DNA of 64,000 nt from Treponema sp. (lineage in GTDB: Bacteria > Spirochaetota > Spirochaetia > Treponematales > Breznakiellaceae): positions 62,001 through 126,000 of the forward strand of contig WRKT01000004.1 of the NCBI GenBank assembly GCA_009777995.1, in the 5' to 3' direction. The position numbers and the translations under genes were made by a program. The notes under the pieces were generated by a model. It searched no databases and was not told where the DNA came from. It was given only the letters and a program-made list of their open reading frames with translations. Numbering within the stretch: position 1 is the stretch's first letter; each line of letters opens with the position of its first letter. Positions 17,321 through 27,063 of the stretch are shown here, one piece after another.

Positions 17321-18232
17321 ATGAAGTTGATTACTCGTTCAGATTTCGATGGACTTGCCTGCGGGGCACTCCTATTGCATTTGGGCATGGTTGATGATTG
17401 GCAGTTTGTCCATCCAAAGGATATCCAAGATGGACTTGTTAAGGCTACAGATAATGATATTCTTGCAAATATACCCTATATTCCGGGCTGCAAGGTCTGG
17501 TTCGACCATCATTCCAGTGAGGCTGAGAGACTCGGTAAGTCGACATTCTTTGAAGGGGTTTCCCGAAGGGCGCCAAGCTGTGCAAGAGTGGTCTATGAAT
17601 ATTATGGAGGAGACGAAAAACTTGGCCATTTTGCAGAAATGGTTCACTATGCAGATAAAATTGATTCTGCTGACCTTACAATCGAAGAAATAAAAAACCC
17701 GAGCGGCTGGATACTCCTCGGCTTCATTATGGATCCGCGTACCGGCCTTGGCAGATTCAGAAACTTTACAATAGGTAATTATGATTTAATGAAGGAACTT
17801 GCCCAAGCCTGTGCAAGTAAGAAAATTAATGAAATTATGGCAATGCCAAATGTAATCGAAAGAAAAAATGCCTATTTTGAGCAGGAAGCATTATTTTTAA
17901 AGATGCTGGAAAAGCATGTAAAATCAGATAAAAATGTGATAATAGCCGATTTTCGCGGCCTTGAAACAATACATGCAGGCAATCGCTTCTTGATTTACAC
18001 CCTATACCCCGAGCAAAACATCTCTGTCACACTTATGGACGGGAAGGCCAAGCAGAACTGCGCTATAACTGTGGGTTATAGTATCATAAATAAAACTGCT
18101 GCTGTTGATGTTGGCAGCATGCTTCTACAGTATGGCGGAGGGGGCCATAATCAGGTTGGTACCTGTCAGGTTGAATATGAAAAGGCTGATAAAATACTTG
18201 CCGAGATCGTGGAGAAGTGTAAAACCGGTTAA
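17321..18232 (+). CDS. DHH-family phosphoesterase
   Basis: A 303-residue protein with the metal-binding D-F-D-G motif (ITRSDFDGLACG) near the N-terminus and the family DHH motif (VWFDHHSSEAERLG), plus a C-terminal GGGGHNQVGTCQV segment typical of DHHA1 substrate-binding domains. It probably hydrolyses a phosphoester or short polyphosphate/nucleotide in the cytoplasm; the substrate is open. AAGGCGG precedes the ATG. It is divergent from the M16 gene and converges on the transglutaminase gene. Confidence 0.88.
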   Translation: MKLITRSDFDGLACGALLLHLGMVDDWQFVHPKDIQDGLVKATDNDILANIPYIPGCKVWFDHHSSEAERLGKSTFFEGVSRRAPSCARVVYEYYGGDEKLGHFAEMVHYADKIDSADLTIEEIKNPSGWILLGFIMDPRTGLGRFRNFTIGNYDLMKELAQACASKKINEIMAMPNVIERKNAYFEQEALFLKMLEKHVKSDKNVIIADFRGLETIHAGNRFLIYTLYPEQNISVTLMDGKAKQNCAITVGYSIINKTAAVDVGSMLLQYGGGGHNQVGTCQVEYEKADKILAEIVEKCKTG

Positions 18233-18240
18233 AGGTCGCT

Positions 18241-21200
18241 TTAAAAAGCGGTGAAAATTCCGTCTCTTAAGCCTCGAGAGAAAGCTGCCCTGTTAGAGAG
18301 GGAGCCGGTAGGAAGCGGTAAATTCTGTCTTGATACTATAATACCCCTGCCTCCGTCATAAAGCTCTACATTGATACTGCCGTCTCCACCGGTGCTTAAA
18401 CGTAAGGTATAGCGGGCATCTCCGTCGATGGGCATAAGGCCGGATTTGCCTGCTGCTCTGATTAAAACCCTCCGAATGTCCGCAGCATCGCCTGAAACTT
18501 CGATTTTAACAGGAAGCCTAATGCCGTTCTTGAGCAGGCCGCCGCGGTTAATCGCAAAAAGCCTTTCTGCCGCATCCAGCCTTTCTGCCCTTCTGCCCCT
18601 TAAAGCAATTTCTGTATATGCATCGGAAATTTTATCTCTCTCCCATATCGGATCAAATTCTTCATTAATAATTCTATAGAGGGTATCGATAAGGGCCCTG
18701 CTATTGCGTGTAACACGGCTTAATTTTAAATCGTAGTAGGGTGCTGAAAGCGGAATTATCGGCTCTTCAATGGCCCTCGCTCTTATAAGATAACTCCTTG
18801 CCCGCCTTGGATATCCTTCGAAGGCATTTGCATACTGCAGTAATGCATCCAGATCAGGCCCTGCACCAACCCCATAACCATCACCCGAAAGGCGACTATA
18901 CTTTCTAAATAGATGTGTATGTACCGCAGCGAAATATCTATAGGAGACCTTCCTGAAAATAGACTGCACCAGTTCTCTTAAACTCCCCGGATTCGAGAAG
19001 CTTTCCGCTTTCAAAAGACCTGAATAGGAGTCCACTAAAATCTCGTGGACATCCCGATTATAACGAACAGGGTCAATGCCGTAATTCATCATCCACGACT
19101 GATCTTGGTTCTCAAGACAGTCCCTTGCATAAAGCACAGCTTCTATAAGGCGGCCTCCTATTTGAAAGGCATGTGCAAGGTTTAATTTAGAGAGGGGAGA
19201 TCTGTCCATACCAAAGGCAAGCATGAACTCCTCGTAGGCACTTGATAAATCCATTCTCCGAAGATATAACTCTCCGCGAGCAAGCCTCCCTGATGAGCGG
19301 TTCATTGCCGCAAGAGATTCAGTTGTGCAGTCAAAGGCAAGATCAAATTGATAAAACCTGCTTTCCAAAATAGAAAGATTATAATAGCTCAAGGCAAGGA
19401 AAAGCCTGTCCCCGAAAAGTTCCGCCTCTCTTATCGATTCAAGATATGCATCCCTTCCGGCCTCATAACGAAACATGCCCGAGTAAATTGTCCCAAGGAG
19501 CATTGAAAAATCCATGTTATCACCAAGCTCCGAAATGGCTTTTAGAAGCAGATGTTCAGCTTCTTCAAGCCGATGAAGCTTAAAATACATCCACGCAAGA
19601 CTGCCAATAACTTCCCTGTTATTATTATCCAATTCTAATACCTGCTCGTAATATTCGGCAGACAATTCATTCAAGTTGAGATATCCGGCCGTATTTGCAA
19701 GCTGTAAAATTAAATCTCTGTTATGCGCATTTATTTGCTCTGCTCTGCGATACTCATCCCATGCAAGGTGGAATAACCTCCGGTTATAGTAAAGGTTCCC
19801 CAAAGACCAATTAAACCGAAAGTCATCGGGGTATTCTCGTGCACCTTCCGACAAAAGCTCAATCGCCCTCTCCCAATTTTCTGCGAACCTTGCAGTCATT
19901 GCACTTTCAAAAAGCATGTCTGCACTTGAAGGCCCCTCGTCCTGTGCGATGCTTCCAAGTGTGACGACTAAGAACAGCAAAAGGATGATAAAGCGTCTTG
20001 GTATTTTTTTTAACTCGGCATTGAATTTTTTATAATGATGAGTCATGGTTTTCATGTCGGCGGCAGAATAGTTTTGGGAAAACCTTGCTGCAGCCCCGGC
20101 TAAATAAAGCGAATAAACACCGTTAATTTTCTCATCCACTAGCTTGGCCCACTCGCCTTCACCTGCACCATGGTCAGCCTTATGGCCTTTAAGTGCAAGC
20201 CGGCGCTTTACATGGGCCCAAAGATAGCCGGCTCTTTTCCTCGGATTAATTCCAAGAAGCGAAAGCAGATAGTATCCCGAACGTATACTTATTAAAAGAA
20301 ATAGTACCGCTCCCACAATTATATAAAGGCCGCTCCGCGCAAAAAACTCATAAGTAATCCTGCCAATAGCCGCAAGATTCTCTAAAACAGTTGCAGTATC
20401 ATCCCCCTCCTTCACCCTTAAACCTGAACGATTCTCAAGGATTTCCCTCATCAAACGCTCAAACAATTCAGGAGGCGTTCCCGAAGAGAAAACAAAGTCT
20501 TCGCCTTCTGCAAGAATTGGAGTTGTGGGGTCATATTCTATCCAGCCATAATCCGGATACCAAACTTCCGTCCATGCATGTGCCATATCGGCTCTGACAG
20601 GAAAATAGTTAAATGCGCCGGTATTAGGGTCCATGGAAAAGCCTGCAGCAACCCTGCTTGGAATTCCAATAGACCTTAGCATAAGGGTAAATGCGAAGGC
20701 AAAATAAGAGCAATAGCCTCTTTTGGCCGTAAAAAGAAAGTATTTTAATTGATCTCCGTCAGGCGCAATTCCGGGCCTTAGGCTATACCTATAATCGCCA
20801 AATTTGAGCCATTCGTAAACTAATTGAATTTGCTCCCAATATAAGGTATTCGAGCCGATTATATCCCTCGTAAAAGATGCAATAACTTCATCTGCGCCGT
20901 AGTAAGTATAAAAAGCATACTCTTCAGGGCTCATTTTAAGAGTCTCAGGTCCGGGACTTCCACTGACTGCATTTATAAGCTCAAAGGTAAGAGCCTGACT
21001 CACATGACTGGTAACAGCATAAGCTGCATTAAAAGATGAGGCATCCCAGGTTTCAAAGGGAATTATTTCTCTTGGTGCATTCATTCCGATAAAGGCACCG
21101 GAATCAAAGTTAACAATGTAATACTCTTGTTCCTTTATACTGAATGTTGAAAACTCTTCCATTGGAAGCAGGGTTGGCCTATTGGGAAGGCGCTGAGGAT

Positions 21201-22080
21201 GTGCAGCCTCGTCAATGTCATCCGCCCTATAGAAGCCCTGCCTTTCATTATATCCGGATAGCGTGTAACGGCGCAGAAGCAAATTAGAAAAATCAAGTTC
21301 CTTTCTTACAATTAAGACAAGATCATCACTTAGACTTATTTCACTCTCGAGGCGGAGGACTTGAGAAAAATCAAAACGGAATAACCTTGGCTCAAGAAGG
21401 CCTCCGCCTCTTTCAATAGCTTGCTCCTGGAACGGCCTGATGAAAAAGACACTTGCAAGTACTATAAGTAAAAAAATCATAATAACCGCCGGCAACTTTT
21501 CCCTTATGCGCAGTCTTAACTCTTCCTGCATTGACAACACCAAAGATAGTATCTGCAAAAAGAAGACGAGTGCGAAAATTCCTACCATTAAAATTGGCCA
21601 GCGGTAAGCATCTATAGAGGATGCAGGCACTATAATGAAAAGTACCAGAAAAAAAATGTCGGAAATAATTATATCAGCCCTTAGGAAAAGCCTGCTTCTC
21701 TTGCAAAAGTAAGTGGAAATTGCAGTCCAATAGAAGGGGAGTAAACCAATAAAATTATTCCTATCCAGATCAAGAAGGAGGGTGTCAAGAAGTATGCCGG
21801 AAGCTGCATTATCGGCAAGGATAAGGCGAGGCAGGGCAATAAAAAGGCGAATCGCCTGAGGTATTAGGAAAATTATTATTGCGGCAGGGACCGGTCGAAC
21901 ATTAAAACCATAGAGAATAAAGGCTGTAAAAAGAGCACCGAGCAGGGCGGCAATAAAGATACTTGTATCTGCCATATCCCCCGCAATCAGGCGCAGCTGA
22001 TAAAGCAGAATAAACAATGCAAGGGTTCTCGGAATAAGGGCTAAAAGCATAGGGCTTATCTTAAATGCCTTATGCTTCAT
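18241..22080 (-). CDS. Transglutaminase-like membrane protein with TPR region
   Basis: A 1279-residue protein. The first 215 residues hold about seven membrane helices, then an extracytoplasmic region with a transglutaminase core: Cys in KRGYCSYFAFAFTLMLRSIGIPSR, His in MAHAWTEVWYPDYGW and Asp in IEYDPTTP. One more helix follows (about residue 590), and a second half from about residue 730 has many TPR-type repeats. It is the last gene in a MoxR/DUF58/TGc operon and overlaps DUF58 by 11 bp. Such operons occur in many bacteria; the substrate is unknown. The fusion of the TPR part to TGc in one chain is the unusual element. Confidence 0.9.
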   Translation of the reverse strand: MKHKAFKISPMLLALIPRTLALFILLYQLRLIAGDMADTSIFIAALLGALFTAFILYGFNVRPVPAAIIIFLIPQAIRLFIALPRLILADNAASGILLDTLLLDLDRNNFIGLLPFYWTAISTYFCKRSRLFLRADIIISDIFFLVLFIIVPASSIDAYRWPILMVGIFALVFFLQILSLVLSMQEELRLRIREKLPAVIMIFLLIVLASVFFIRPFQEQAIERGGGLLEPRLFRFDFSQVLRLESEISLSDDLVLIVRKELDFSNLLLRRYTLSGYNERQGFYRADDIDEAAHPQRLPNRPTLLPMEEFSTFSIKEQEYYIVNFDSGAFIGMNAPREIIPFETWDASSFNAAYAVTSHVSQALTFELINAVSGSPGPETLKMSPEEYAFYTYYGADEVIASFTRDIIGSNTLYWEQIQLVYEWLKFGDYRYSLRPGIAPDGDQLKYFLFTAKRGYCSYFAFAFTLMLRSIGIPSRVAAGFSMDPNTGAFNYFPVRADMAHAWTEVWYPDYGWIEYDPTTPILAEGEDFVFSSGTPPELFERLMREILENRSGLRVKEGDDTATVLENLAAIGRITYEFFARSGLYIIVGAVLFLLISIRSGYYLLSLLGINPRKRAGYLWAHVKRRLALKGHKADHGAGEGEWAKLVDEKINGVYSLYLAGAAARFSQNYSAADMKTMTHHYKKFNAELKKIPRRFIILLLFLVVTLGSIAQDEGPSSADMLFESAMTARFAENWERAIELLSEGAREYPDDFRFNWSLGNLYYNRRLFHLAWDEYRRAEQINAHNRDLILQLANTAGYLNLNELSAEYYEQVLELDNNNREVIGSLAWMYFKLHRLEEAEHLLLKAISELGDNMDFSMLLGTIYSGMFRYEAGRDAYLESIREAELFGDRLFLALSYYNLSILESRFYQFDLAFDCTTESLAAMNRSSGRLARGELYLRRMDLSSAYEEFMLAFGMDRSPLSKLNLAHAFQIGGRLIEAVLYARDCLENQDQSWMMNYGIDPVRYNRDVHEILVDSYSGLLKAESFSNPGSLRELVQSIFRKVSYRYFAAVHTHLFRKYSRLSGDGYGVGAGPDLDALLQYANAFEGYPRRARSYLIRARAIEEPIIPLSAPYYDLKLSRVTRNSRALIDTLYRIINEEFDPIWERDKISDAYTEIALRGRRAERLDAAERLFAINRGGLLKNGIRLPVKIEVSGDAADIRRVLIRAAGKSGLMPIDGDARYTLRLSTGGDGSINVELYDGGRGIIVSRQNLPLPTGSLSNRAAFSRGLRDGIFTAF

Positions 22081-23329
22081 TTTTATCCTCCCTTAAAATT
22101 CCGGCTTTCTCTGCGAATACACCGTTTCTTTTATTATAACTCGCTGTACATAACCTTGCTGCATCTTCAAGAGCAATTGCATTATAGCTGTCTGCCCTGT
22201 AAAGGAAAACAATTTCCGTTCCTGCCCTTCCGCGTTTTGTGCAGAATGAAGCAAGGGTCCTCTCTTCAGGGTTTCTACCCGGGATTGCAAAGACAAGGAC
22301 AGGCCTGTCTTCAGGTGGAAGAGGCAGAGCCTCAGTCAGAAAGACCGCGGCAGGCCGTGCAAGACAGGAGGCAAGATCCGAGGCTTCAAAGGCCTTGCCT
22401 TCTTCAAGGCCGTAAATTGTTTTACTTCCTGTATAACCAATGCAAACATAGAAGCCGCTTGCAGAAAGCTCTAGGGCTGCAGACAGGACAGACTCGCATA
22501 GGAGGTCAACTGCCCTTCGTCCTTCATCAACGGAATAAAGGGAAGGATCAACTTCGGTGTCTATCAAAATAATAGTCCTTGAATGCGGCGGTGATTCAGA
22601 ATCCTCCTTCCGAATCACAAGCTCCCCAAGCGGAGAATGACTGTAAAGCTTCCAGTTAATCCTCCTTGGATCATCACCCGGATAATAGGGCCTGTGATCA
22701 ATTAGCTCATCGGTTTTAATTTGCCTGGCCTCATTGCGATGCATTGCGCCGCCCGTTTTCATTTGAAGCACCCTTGCTTCATCAGCAGGGTTGGGAAGAG
22801 CAAAGAGCCTGGGGCCTGCGCTCTGCCTCAGTGGAAGGTAAAACCTGAAAAACCCTATAGCATCGAAAATAATAAGACGATCTCTTTCCCCTAAATAAAC
22901 ACCACGCTCTTTTATACAAATCCTACCTGCTTCATCGTCATTCAGATCTGCATAATAACGTATAACACGCCTGTCTTTTGTTTCAATGCATAATTCACAG
23001 CGAATATTTACCATAGGAATAGTGCGAAAGCGAATATTCCCCGGCAATAGAGATTTGACAAGAACCTGTGCATCATCACCAATATTCACTTTATCAGGGA
23101 TTATAGTCATTGCAAGGGAAGCAGATTTTTTTCTATAAAGGAGACCAAGAACCAGTACGCTTAAAAATGAATAAACTAAAACGATAAGGAAAATAGCTCC
23201 AAGCAATGTTAAAACAAGCTCAGCTCTTCCTTGCCCCAGGATAAAGGCCAGTGCTGTAATAAGCATGACAAAAAATGCGAGAGTTCCGGGAAGGGGAATT
23301 TTAAGTCTTAATCTTATTGAGTCTTGCAA
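22070..23329 (-). CDS. DUF58 protein
   Basis: A 419-residue protein with two N-terminal membrane helices and the DUF58 signature YYPGDDPRRINWKLYSHSPLGELVIRKEDSE, followed by a von Willebrand-like segment (TIILIDTEVDPSLYSVDEGRRAVDLL). Proteins of this type accompany MoxR ATPases and are thought to act as vWA partners. It overlaps the MoxR gene by 29 bp and the TGc gene by 11 bp, so all three are coupled. Confidence 0.92.
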   Translation of the reverse strand: MQDSIRLRLKIPLPGTLAFFVMLITALAFILGQGRAELVLTLLGAIFLIVLVYSFLSVLVLGLLYRKKSASLAMTIIPDKVNIGDDAQVLVKSLLPGNIRFRTIPMVNIRCELCIETKDRRVIRYYADLNDDEAGRICIKERGVYLGERDRLIIFDAIGFFRFYLPLRQSAGPRLFALPNPADEARVLQMKTGGAMHRNEARQIKTDELIDHRPYYPGDDPRRINWKLYSHSPLGELVIRKEDSESPPHSRTIILIDTEVDPSLYSVDEGRRAVDLLCESVLSAALELSASGFYVCIGYTGSKTIYGLEEGKAFEASDLASCLARPAAVFLTEALPLPPEDRPVLVFAIPGRNPEERTLASFCTKRGRAGTEIVFLYRADSYNAIALEDAARLCTASYNKRNGVFAEKAGILREDKNEA

Positions 23330-24248
23330 GACAAATTTCTCTTATTAATTTATCGGCCTTAGCTCTCGGATCGCGGAACCTTACTCTATGAGCAAGCACA
23401 GGAACAGCCATCAAGAGAATATCTTCATCTATAACATAATCCCTGCCCCGTACAAAAGCCAAGGAACGGGCGCAGGCGAGGAAGTGTAAGGCTGCTCTCG
23501 GCGATGCACCAAGAATAAAACCCTGATGAGTACGAGTATCACGAACAATATCTGCAACAGCTTCTTTTAAGCTTATATGACAGAATGCCGAAGCGGCTAA
23601 GCTCTGAGCCGAAAGGAAATCATCAATATTTATAACAGGCAGAAGCTCTGATAGTGTCTTCCCGGCAGGGTTATCTTCGAGAATTGACAGCTCAGAATCC
23701 CTGTCAGGATAACCAAGAGAAAGGCGCACCATAAATCTGTCCAACTGGGCTGCAGGGAGCGGGAAGGTGCCCTCACTTTCGATTGGGTTTTCCGTTGCAA
23801 TCACAAAGAAAGGCACGGGCGGGCTATGTGTGCTTGAGCCGATTGTAACCTGTCTCTCGGCCATTACTTCAAGCAGGGCAGACTGCACCTTTGGAGTGGT
23901 CCTATTAATCTCGTCTGCAAGGACTATATTTGCAAGCACAGGGCCCGGCACAAAACGAAACGAGCGGGTTTCCGGGTCAAACACGTCAACGCCCGTAATA
24001 TCGTAAGGGAGCAGATCGGGGGTAAACTGGATGCGTTTAAAAAGAAGCGGTCTTCCTTCTTTGTCGGAAATAAGCCGCGCTATGGTTTTAGCAACAGTGG
24101 TTTTACCAAGACCGGGATTGTCCTCAAGAAGCACATGACCCTCGGCGAGAATTGCTGCAGTAAGCAGTTCAAGGAACTCCCGCTTTCCGCGAATTACCCT
24201 TTCTGCTCCGTCAAGAAAAGCCGTGACTGCCGGATTTATAGAACTCAT
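23301..24248 (-). CDS. MoxR-family AAA+ ATPase
   Basis: A 315-residue ATPase with Walker A LLEDNPGLGKTTVAK, Walker B NIVLADEINRTTPK, and the family GATENP-like FFVIATENPIESEGTFPLPAAQLDRFMV. MoxR proteins act as chaperones that mature or insert cofactors in partner proteins, here probably the DUF58 and transglutaminase proteins encoded next. TATTCT lies eight bases before ATG with TTGTCT 18 bases upstream, so its mRNA leader is about two bases. Confidence 0.95.
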   Translation of the reverse strand: MSSINPAVTAFLDGAERVIRGKREFLELLTAAILAEGHVLLEDNPGLGKTTVAKTIARLISDKEGRPLLFKRIQFTPDLLPYDITGVDVFDPETRSFRFVPGPVLANIVLADEINRTTPKVQSALLEVMAERQVTIGSSTHSPPVPFFVIATENPIESEGTFPLPAAQLDRFMVRLSLGYPDRDSELSILEDNPAGKTLSELLPVINIDDFLSAQSLAASAFCHISLKEAVADIVRDTRTHQGFILGASPRAALHFLACARSLAFVRGRDYVIDEDILLMAVPVLAHRVRFRDPRAKADKLIREICLARLNKIKT

Positions 24249-24256
24249 TGATTTTC

Positions 24257-24315
24257 AGAATACATTACTATGGAGGTTTTAGACAAGTGACAAATAATAA
24301 CAAATGCATTATCCT
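24257..24315. promoter_or_regulatory. Back-to-back divergent promoters for MoxR operon and ChaN-like lipoprotein
   Basis: Minus strand: TTGTCT (24286-24281), 18 bases, TATTCT (24262-24257). Plus strand: GTGACA (24287-24292), 17 bases, TATCCT (24310-24315). The two -35 boxes abut at 24286/24287. Confidence 0.6.
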
Positions 24316-24321
24316 AATATA

Positions 24322-25413
24322 GTGAACCGGGTAAGGGTACTGTCAATTTTACTTATATTCATAATCATGTTAGTTTTGCCGGGATGCGCCGGCAGTCAAA
24401 TAACAGAAAATAGTATTACACAAAGATCCGGCCCGGCAGAAAGAAGGATTCATTTATTCGGGGAAATACACGGTTTAGCTGCTCATGTGAACAGACAATT
24501 AGAGCTATGGGAACATTACTATACAAATTATAATCTAAGACATCTTTTTCTGGAAATGCCGTATTTCACTGCCGAGTTCCTTAATGTTTGGATGAAGGAA
24601 GAAGATGATGATATCATTGAAGATATTTTCAGCGACCTATGGGGCACCGCTTTATTCACAGCAGCAAACTTGGAATTTTTTCGCACAATAAAACTGGAGT
24701 TCCCGGAGACCATTTTCCACGGCACCGATATCGGGCATCAATACCTGACAACAGGGACACGCTTTCTCGATTACCTGAGGCAAAGCGGAAAGGAAGACAG
24801 TGAGCAGTTCCGCCTTACAGTCGAGGCAATCGATCAGGGCCGGAGGTTTTACGTTGATTCAGGCGGAAGCCATTCCCTAAGAGTTGATATGATGGTTGAA
24901 AACTTTATCCGTGAATTTGATAGTTTGGATAACGAAAGTATTATGAGTGCCTTCTATGGTGCAGCTCATGCATCTCTTGGGAATTATCCTGCGTATCTTG
25001 GAAGCGGGGTTACAATGGCTAGCCGTCTGCGCCAGAGGTACGGTGTTATAGTTAATACGACAAGTTTGAGTAATCAAACAATACAGACTCTGGTAGGCAC
25101 TCCTGATGTCCTCTTTGTAGGCGGGAAAGAATATACTGCCACATATTTCGGAGGGCAGAACCTAAGCGCAAGAACCACCGGCTACCTTAGCCGTGAGTTC
25201 TGGAGGCTTGAAAATGCCTACGATGATTTTAAAGATAATCCTCTAACTGGGGAGCTGCTGCCGTTCAATAATTACCCGATGTTGGTGGAAACAGGCCAGG
25301 TTTTTGCAGTCCTCTATGTACTACGAGACGGCAGTGATCAGATGATGTACTATAGAGCCGGCGGACGGGTATGGCGAAATATAGATACCACTGAAGAGTT
25401 TATAATCGATTAA
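24322..25413 (+). CDS. ChaN/erythromycin-esterase-like lipoprotein, GTG leaderless start
   Basis: A 363-residue lipoprotein with signal MNRVRVLSILLIFIIMLVLPGC and lipobox Cys. The mature part has LFGEIHGLAAHVN, LFLEMPYFTAEFLN and AFYGAAHASLGNY, the GE-H ... E ... GxxH pattern shared by ChaN, TraB/TIKI and EreA-like proteins, so it may bind haem or hydrolyse a substrate at the cell surface; which is not clear. I choose GTG at 24322 rather than ATG at 24304: TATCCT lies exactly six bases before it with GTGACA 17 bases upstream, and it gives a compact lipoprotein signal. Confidence 0.7.
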   Translation: MNRVRVLSILLIFIIMLVLPGCAGSQITENSITQRSGPAERRIHLFGEIHGLAAHVNRQLELWEHYYTNYNLRHLFLEMPYFTAEFLNVWMKEEDDDIIEDIFSDLWGTALFTAANLEFFRTIKLEFPETIFHGTDIGHQYLTTGTRFLDYLRQSGKEDSEQFRLTVEAIDQGRRFYVDSGGSHSLRVDMMVENFIREFDSLDNESIMSAFYGAAHASLGNYPAYLGSGVTMASRLRQRYGVIVNTTSLSNQTIQTLVGTPDVLFVGGKEYTATYFGGQNLSARTTGYLSREFWRLENAYDDFKDNPLTGELLPFNNYPMLVETGQVFAVLYVLRDGSDQMMYYRAGGRVWRNIDTTEEFIID

Positions 25414-25499
25414 ATCAAAAAAACACGAAAAATTCATCAAATTCTTTCAAAAATTTAAAGCATTTCACAGCTCCGCGCAGTATATAAGAGGAGGCTACA

Positions 25500-25850
25500 A
25501 TGAGAAAAATCCTGCTAATTTTTACTGCGGCTCTGCTCTTAATAATAGCCGGATGCCTTGGTCCCACAGCTCTTCGAGAAGGGAGCTATAGGCCGGGCAT
25601 CTACGAAGGCAGAGGAATGGGGCTGCGAGGCACCGTCACGGTGCGTATCGAGATAAGCGCTGACGGCATAACGGATATTGAGATTATTGAACACAGGGAA
25701 TGGGCATACCCGGGCCTTGCTGCAATGGAGGAGCTGCTTGAGCTGGTTCTTGAGACAGGCTCACCTGATCTTGATGCAATTTCAGGGGCCACTTTTTCAA
25801 GCATTGGTTTTCTGGAAGCAGTGGAAAATGCTTTGGGAAAAGCAGAATAA
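25500..25850 (+). CDS. FMN-binding domain lipoprotein
   Basis: A 116-residue protein with lipoprotein signal MRKILLIFTAALLLIIAGC and the FMN-binding domain. DAISGATFSS contains the SGAT motif whose Thr receives FMN covalently from an ApbE transferase in RnfG/NqrC-type proteins. It is therefore a small exported electron carrier or substrate of ApbE. GAGGAGG lies seven bases before the ATG. No electron-transport genes adjoin it, so partners are unknown. Confidence 0.88.
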   Translation: MRKILLIFTAALLLIIAGCLGPTALREGSYRPGIYEGRGMGLRGTVTVRIEISADGITDIEIIEHREWAYPGLAAMEELLELVLETGSPDLDAISGATFSSIGFLEAVENALGKAE

Positions 25851-25929
25851 ATTCCGCTCGAATCCCATCCCATGGACCAAGAATTTCTATATATTATAGT
25901 TATAACAAATTATTAAAGGATGATAAAAC

Positions 25930-26592
25930 ATGGAAAAAATAAGCAAACAGGCTAAATTAAACGAAGACCTGTCAACCAAGATGCAATATCTCACAGACCA
26001 ACTGCTCAGACTAAAAAAGCAGATGGATAAAATAGAAAGAGGAACCCCTGAAGAATCAGGGTCAAATATAATCCTTTTCCCAAGCATGACCAAGAAGAAA
26101 CCTGAGCCGGGTTTATCAGGAATGGCAAGGCTCTTTATCCCTGCAATTTATCATGCAAAACCCGGGAAAACCCTGCCGATGCATATCCCCGATTTTCGGA
26201 ACGAGCTTCAAAGGGACGGATTAATCCTTTTATCCTGGGATTGGCGCCTAACAGAAAACGGCGGACAGTATACCGCATATTGGGTAACAAGCTCTGATAC
26301 TCCGCGTTATTATGCATCAAAACCTGTATCGCTTGCAAACATAGCATCGGCACACCCTGATCATAAATCCTATGCTGCAGAAGACGGAATAGAGTTTTAC
26401 GGTCAGAGTGCTCCTGCATACATGGTGCATGTTGCGCCTGAGTTAATGATGAGCAGTCCCGGACATGCGAAATTAAGGCAGAAGCATATTAAAGCTCTGA
26501 AACAACTTGGAAGCAAGATTGACTTCGAACATAAGTACCTTCTAAAAAACCAAAGAAGGAAGAAGCAGGGGCCGAAGGATCAAGCAGGGTAG
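25930..26592 (+). CDS. Hypothetical protein
   Basis: A 220-residue soluble protein I do not recognise. Residues 1-40 look like a coiled coil (LNEDLSTKMQYLTDQLLRLKKQMDKIERG); the middle has aromatic-rich beta-like sequence (LLSWDWRLTENGGQYTAYWVTSSDTPRYYASKP) and the tail is strongly basic (KNQRRKKQGPKDQ). AAGGATG is the ribosome site. It overlaps the end of luxS by 13 bp on the opposite strand. Confidence 0.65.
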   Translation: MEKISKQAKLNEDLSTKMQYLTDQLLRLKKQMDKIERGTPEESGSNIILFPSMTKKKPEPGLSGMARLFIPAIYHAKPGKTLPMHIPDFRNELQRDGLILLSWDWRLTENGGQYTAYWVTSSDTPRYYASKPVSLANIASAHPDHKSYAAEDGIEFYGQSAPAYMVHVAPELMMSSPGHAKLRQKHIKALKQLGSKIDFEHKYLLKNQRRKKQGPKDQAG

Positions 26593-27053
26593 TTAAGGTT
26601 TTCCTTACCTGCGTTTTTCAGAACTTGAGCATAACGCCTGGTCTCCCATTTGGCCATGTCCAGGTTATGCTCAAGCCAGTTGCCGCATTGGGCTGCAGCT
26701 TGACCCGGCAGGGGATTCTCGTTGAAGGCCAGAATCCAGTCGCACATTTCTCGCATCAGGGGCAGTATATCCTCGGAGTTAAGTTCGCCTTCGAGGATCA
26801 TGTAAAAACCGGTGCGGCAGCCCATCGGGCCAAAGTAAACAACCCTCGGCCCCCATTCCTTATGGTTGCGAAGGAAGGTGGCTCCGACATGCTCAAAGGT
26901 ATGAAGAACACATTGATCCATTACGGGTTCATTATTCGGTTCCTTAAAACGCAGATCAAAGGTGGTTAGATGTGTCGGGCCAAACTCATCACGCCTTGAA
27001 ACATAAAGCCCGGGTTTCAGCCGCAGGTGATCTATTTTGAAACTTCCTATCAT
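26580..27053 (-). CDS. luxS: S-ribosylhomocysteine lyase
   Basis: A 157-residue LuxS, which splits S-ribosylhomocysteine into homocysteine and DPD, the precursor of autoinducer-2. The metal-binding HxxxH is HTFEH (His51, His55) with the Cys in AAQCGNW near residue 122, and GPMGCRTGFYMIL is conserved. AAGGAG precedes the ATG. It is the last gene after MTA phosphorylase (10-bp gap) and MTA/SAH nucleosidase, so the three probably share a transcript. Confidence 0.97.
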   Translation of the reverse strand: MIGSFKIDHLRLKPGLYVSRRDEFGPTHLTTFDLRFKEPNNEPVMDQCVLHTFEHVGATFLRNHKEWGPRVVYFGPMGCRTGFYMILEGELNSEDILPLMREMCDWILAFNENPLPGQAAAQCGNWLEHNLDMAKWETRRYAQVLKNAGKENLNYPA

Positions 27054-27063
27054 AATTACTCCT

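Noticed and set aside
22072-22572. A 166-codon plus-strand open frame
   Set aside because: It is the antisense of the DUF58 gene, which has clear motifs; no start signal.
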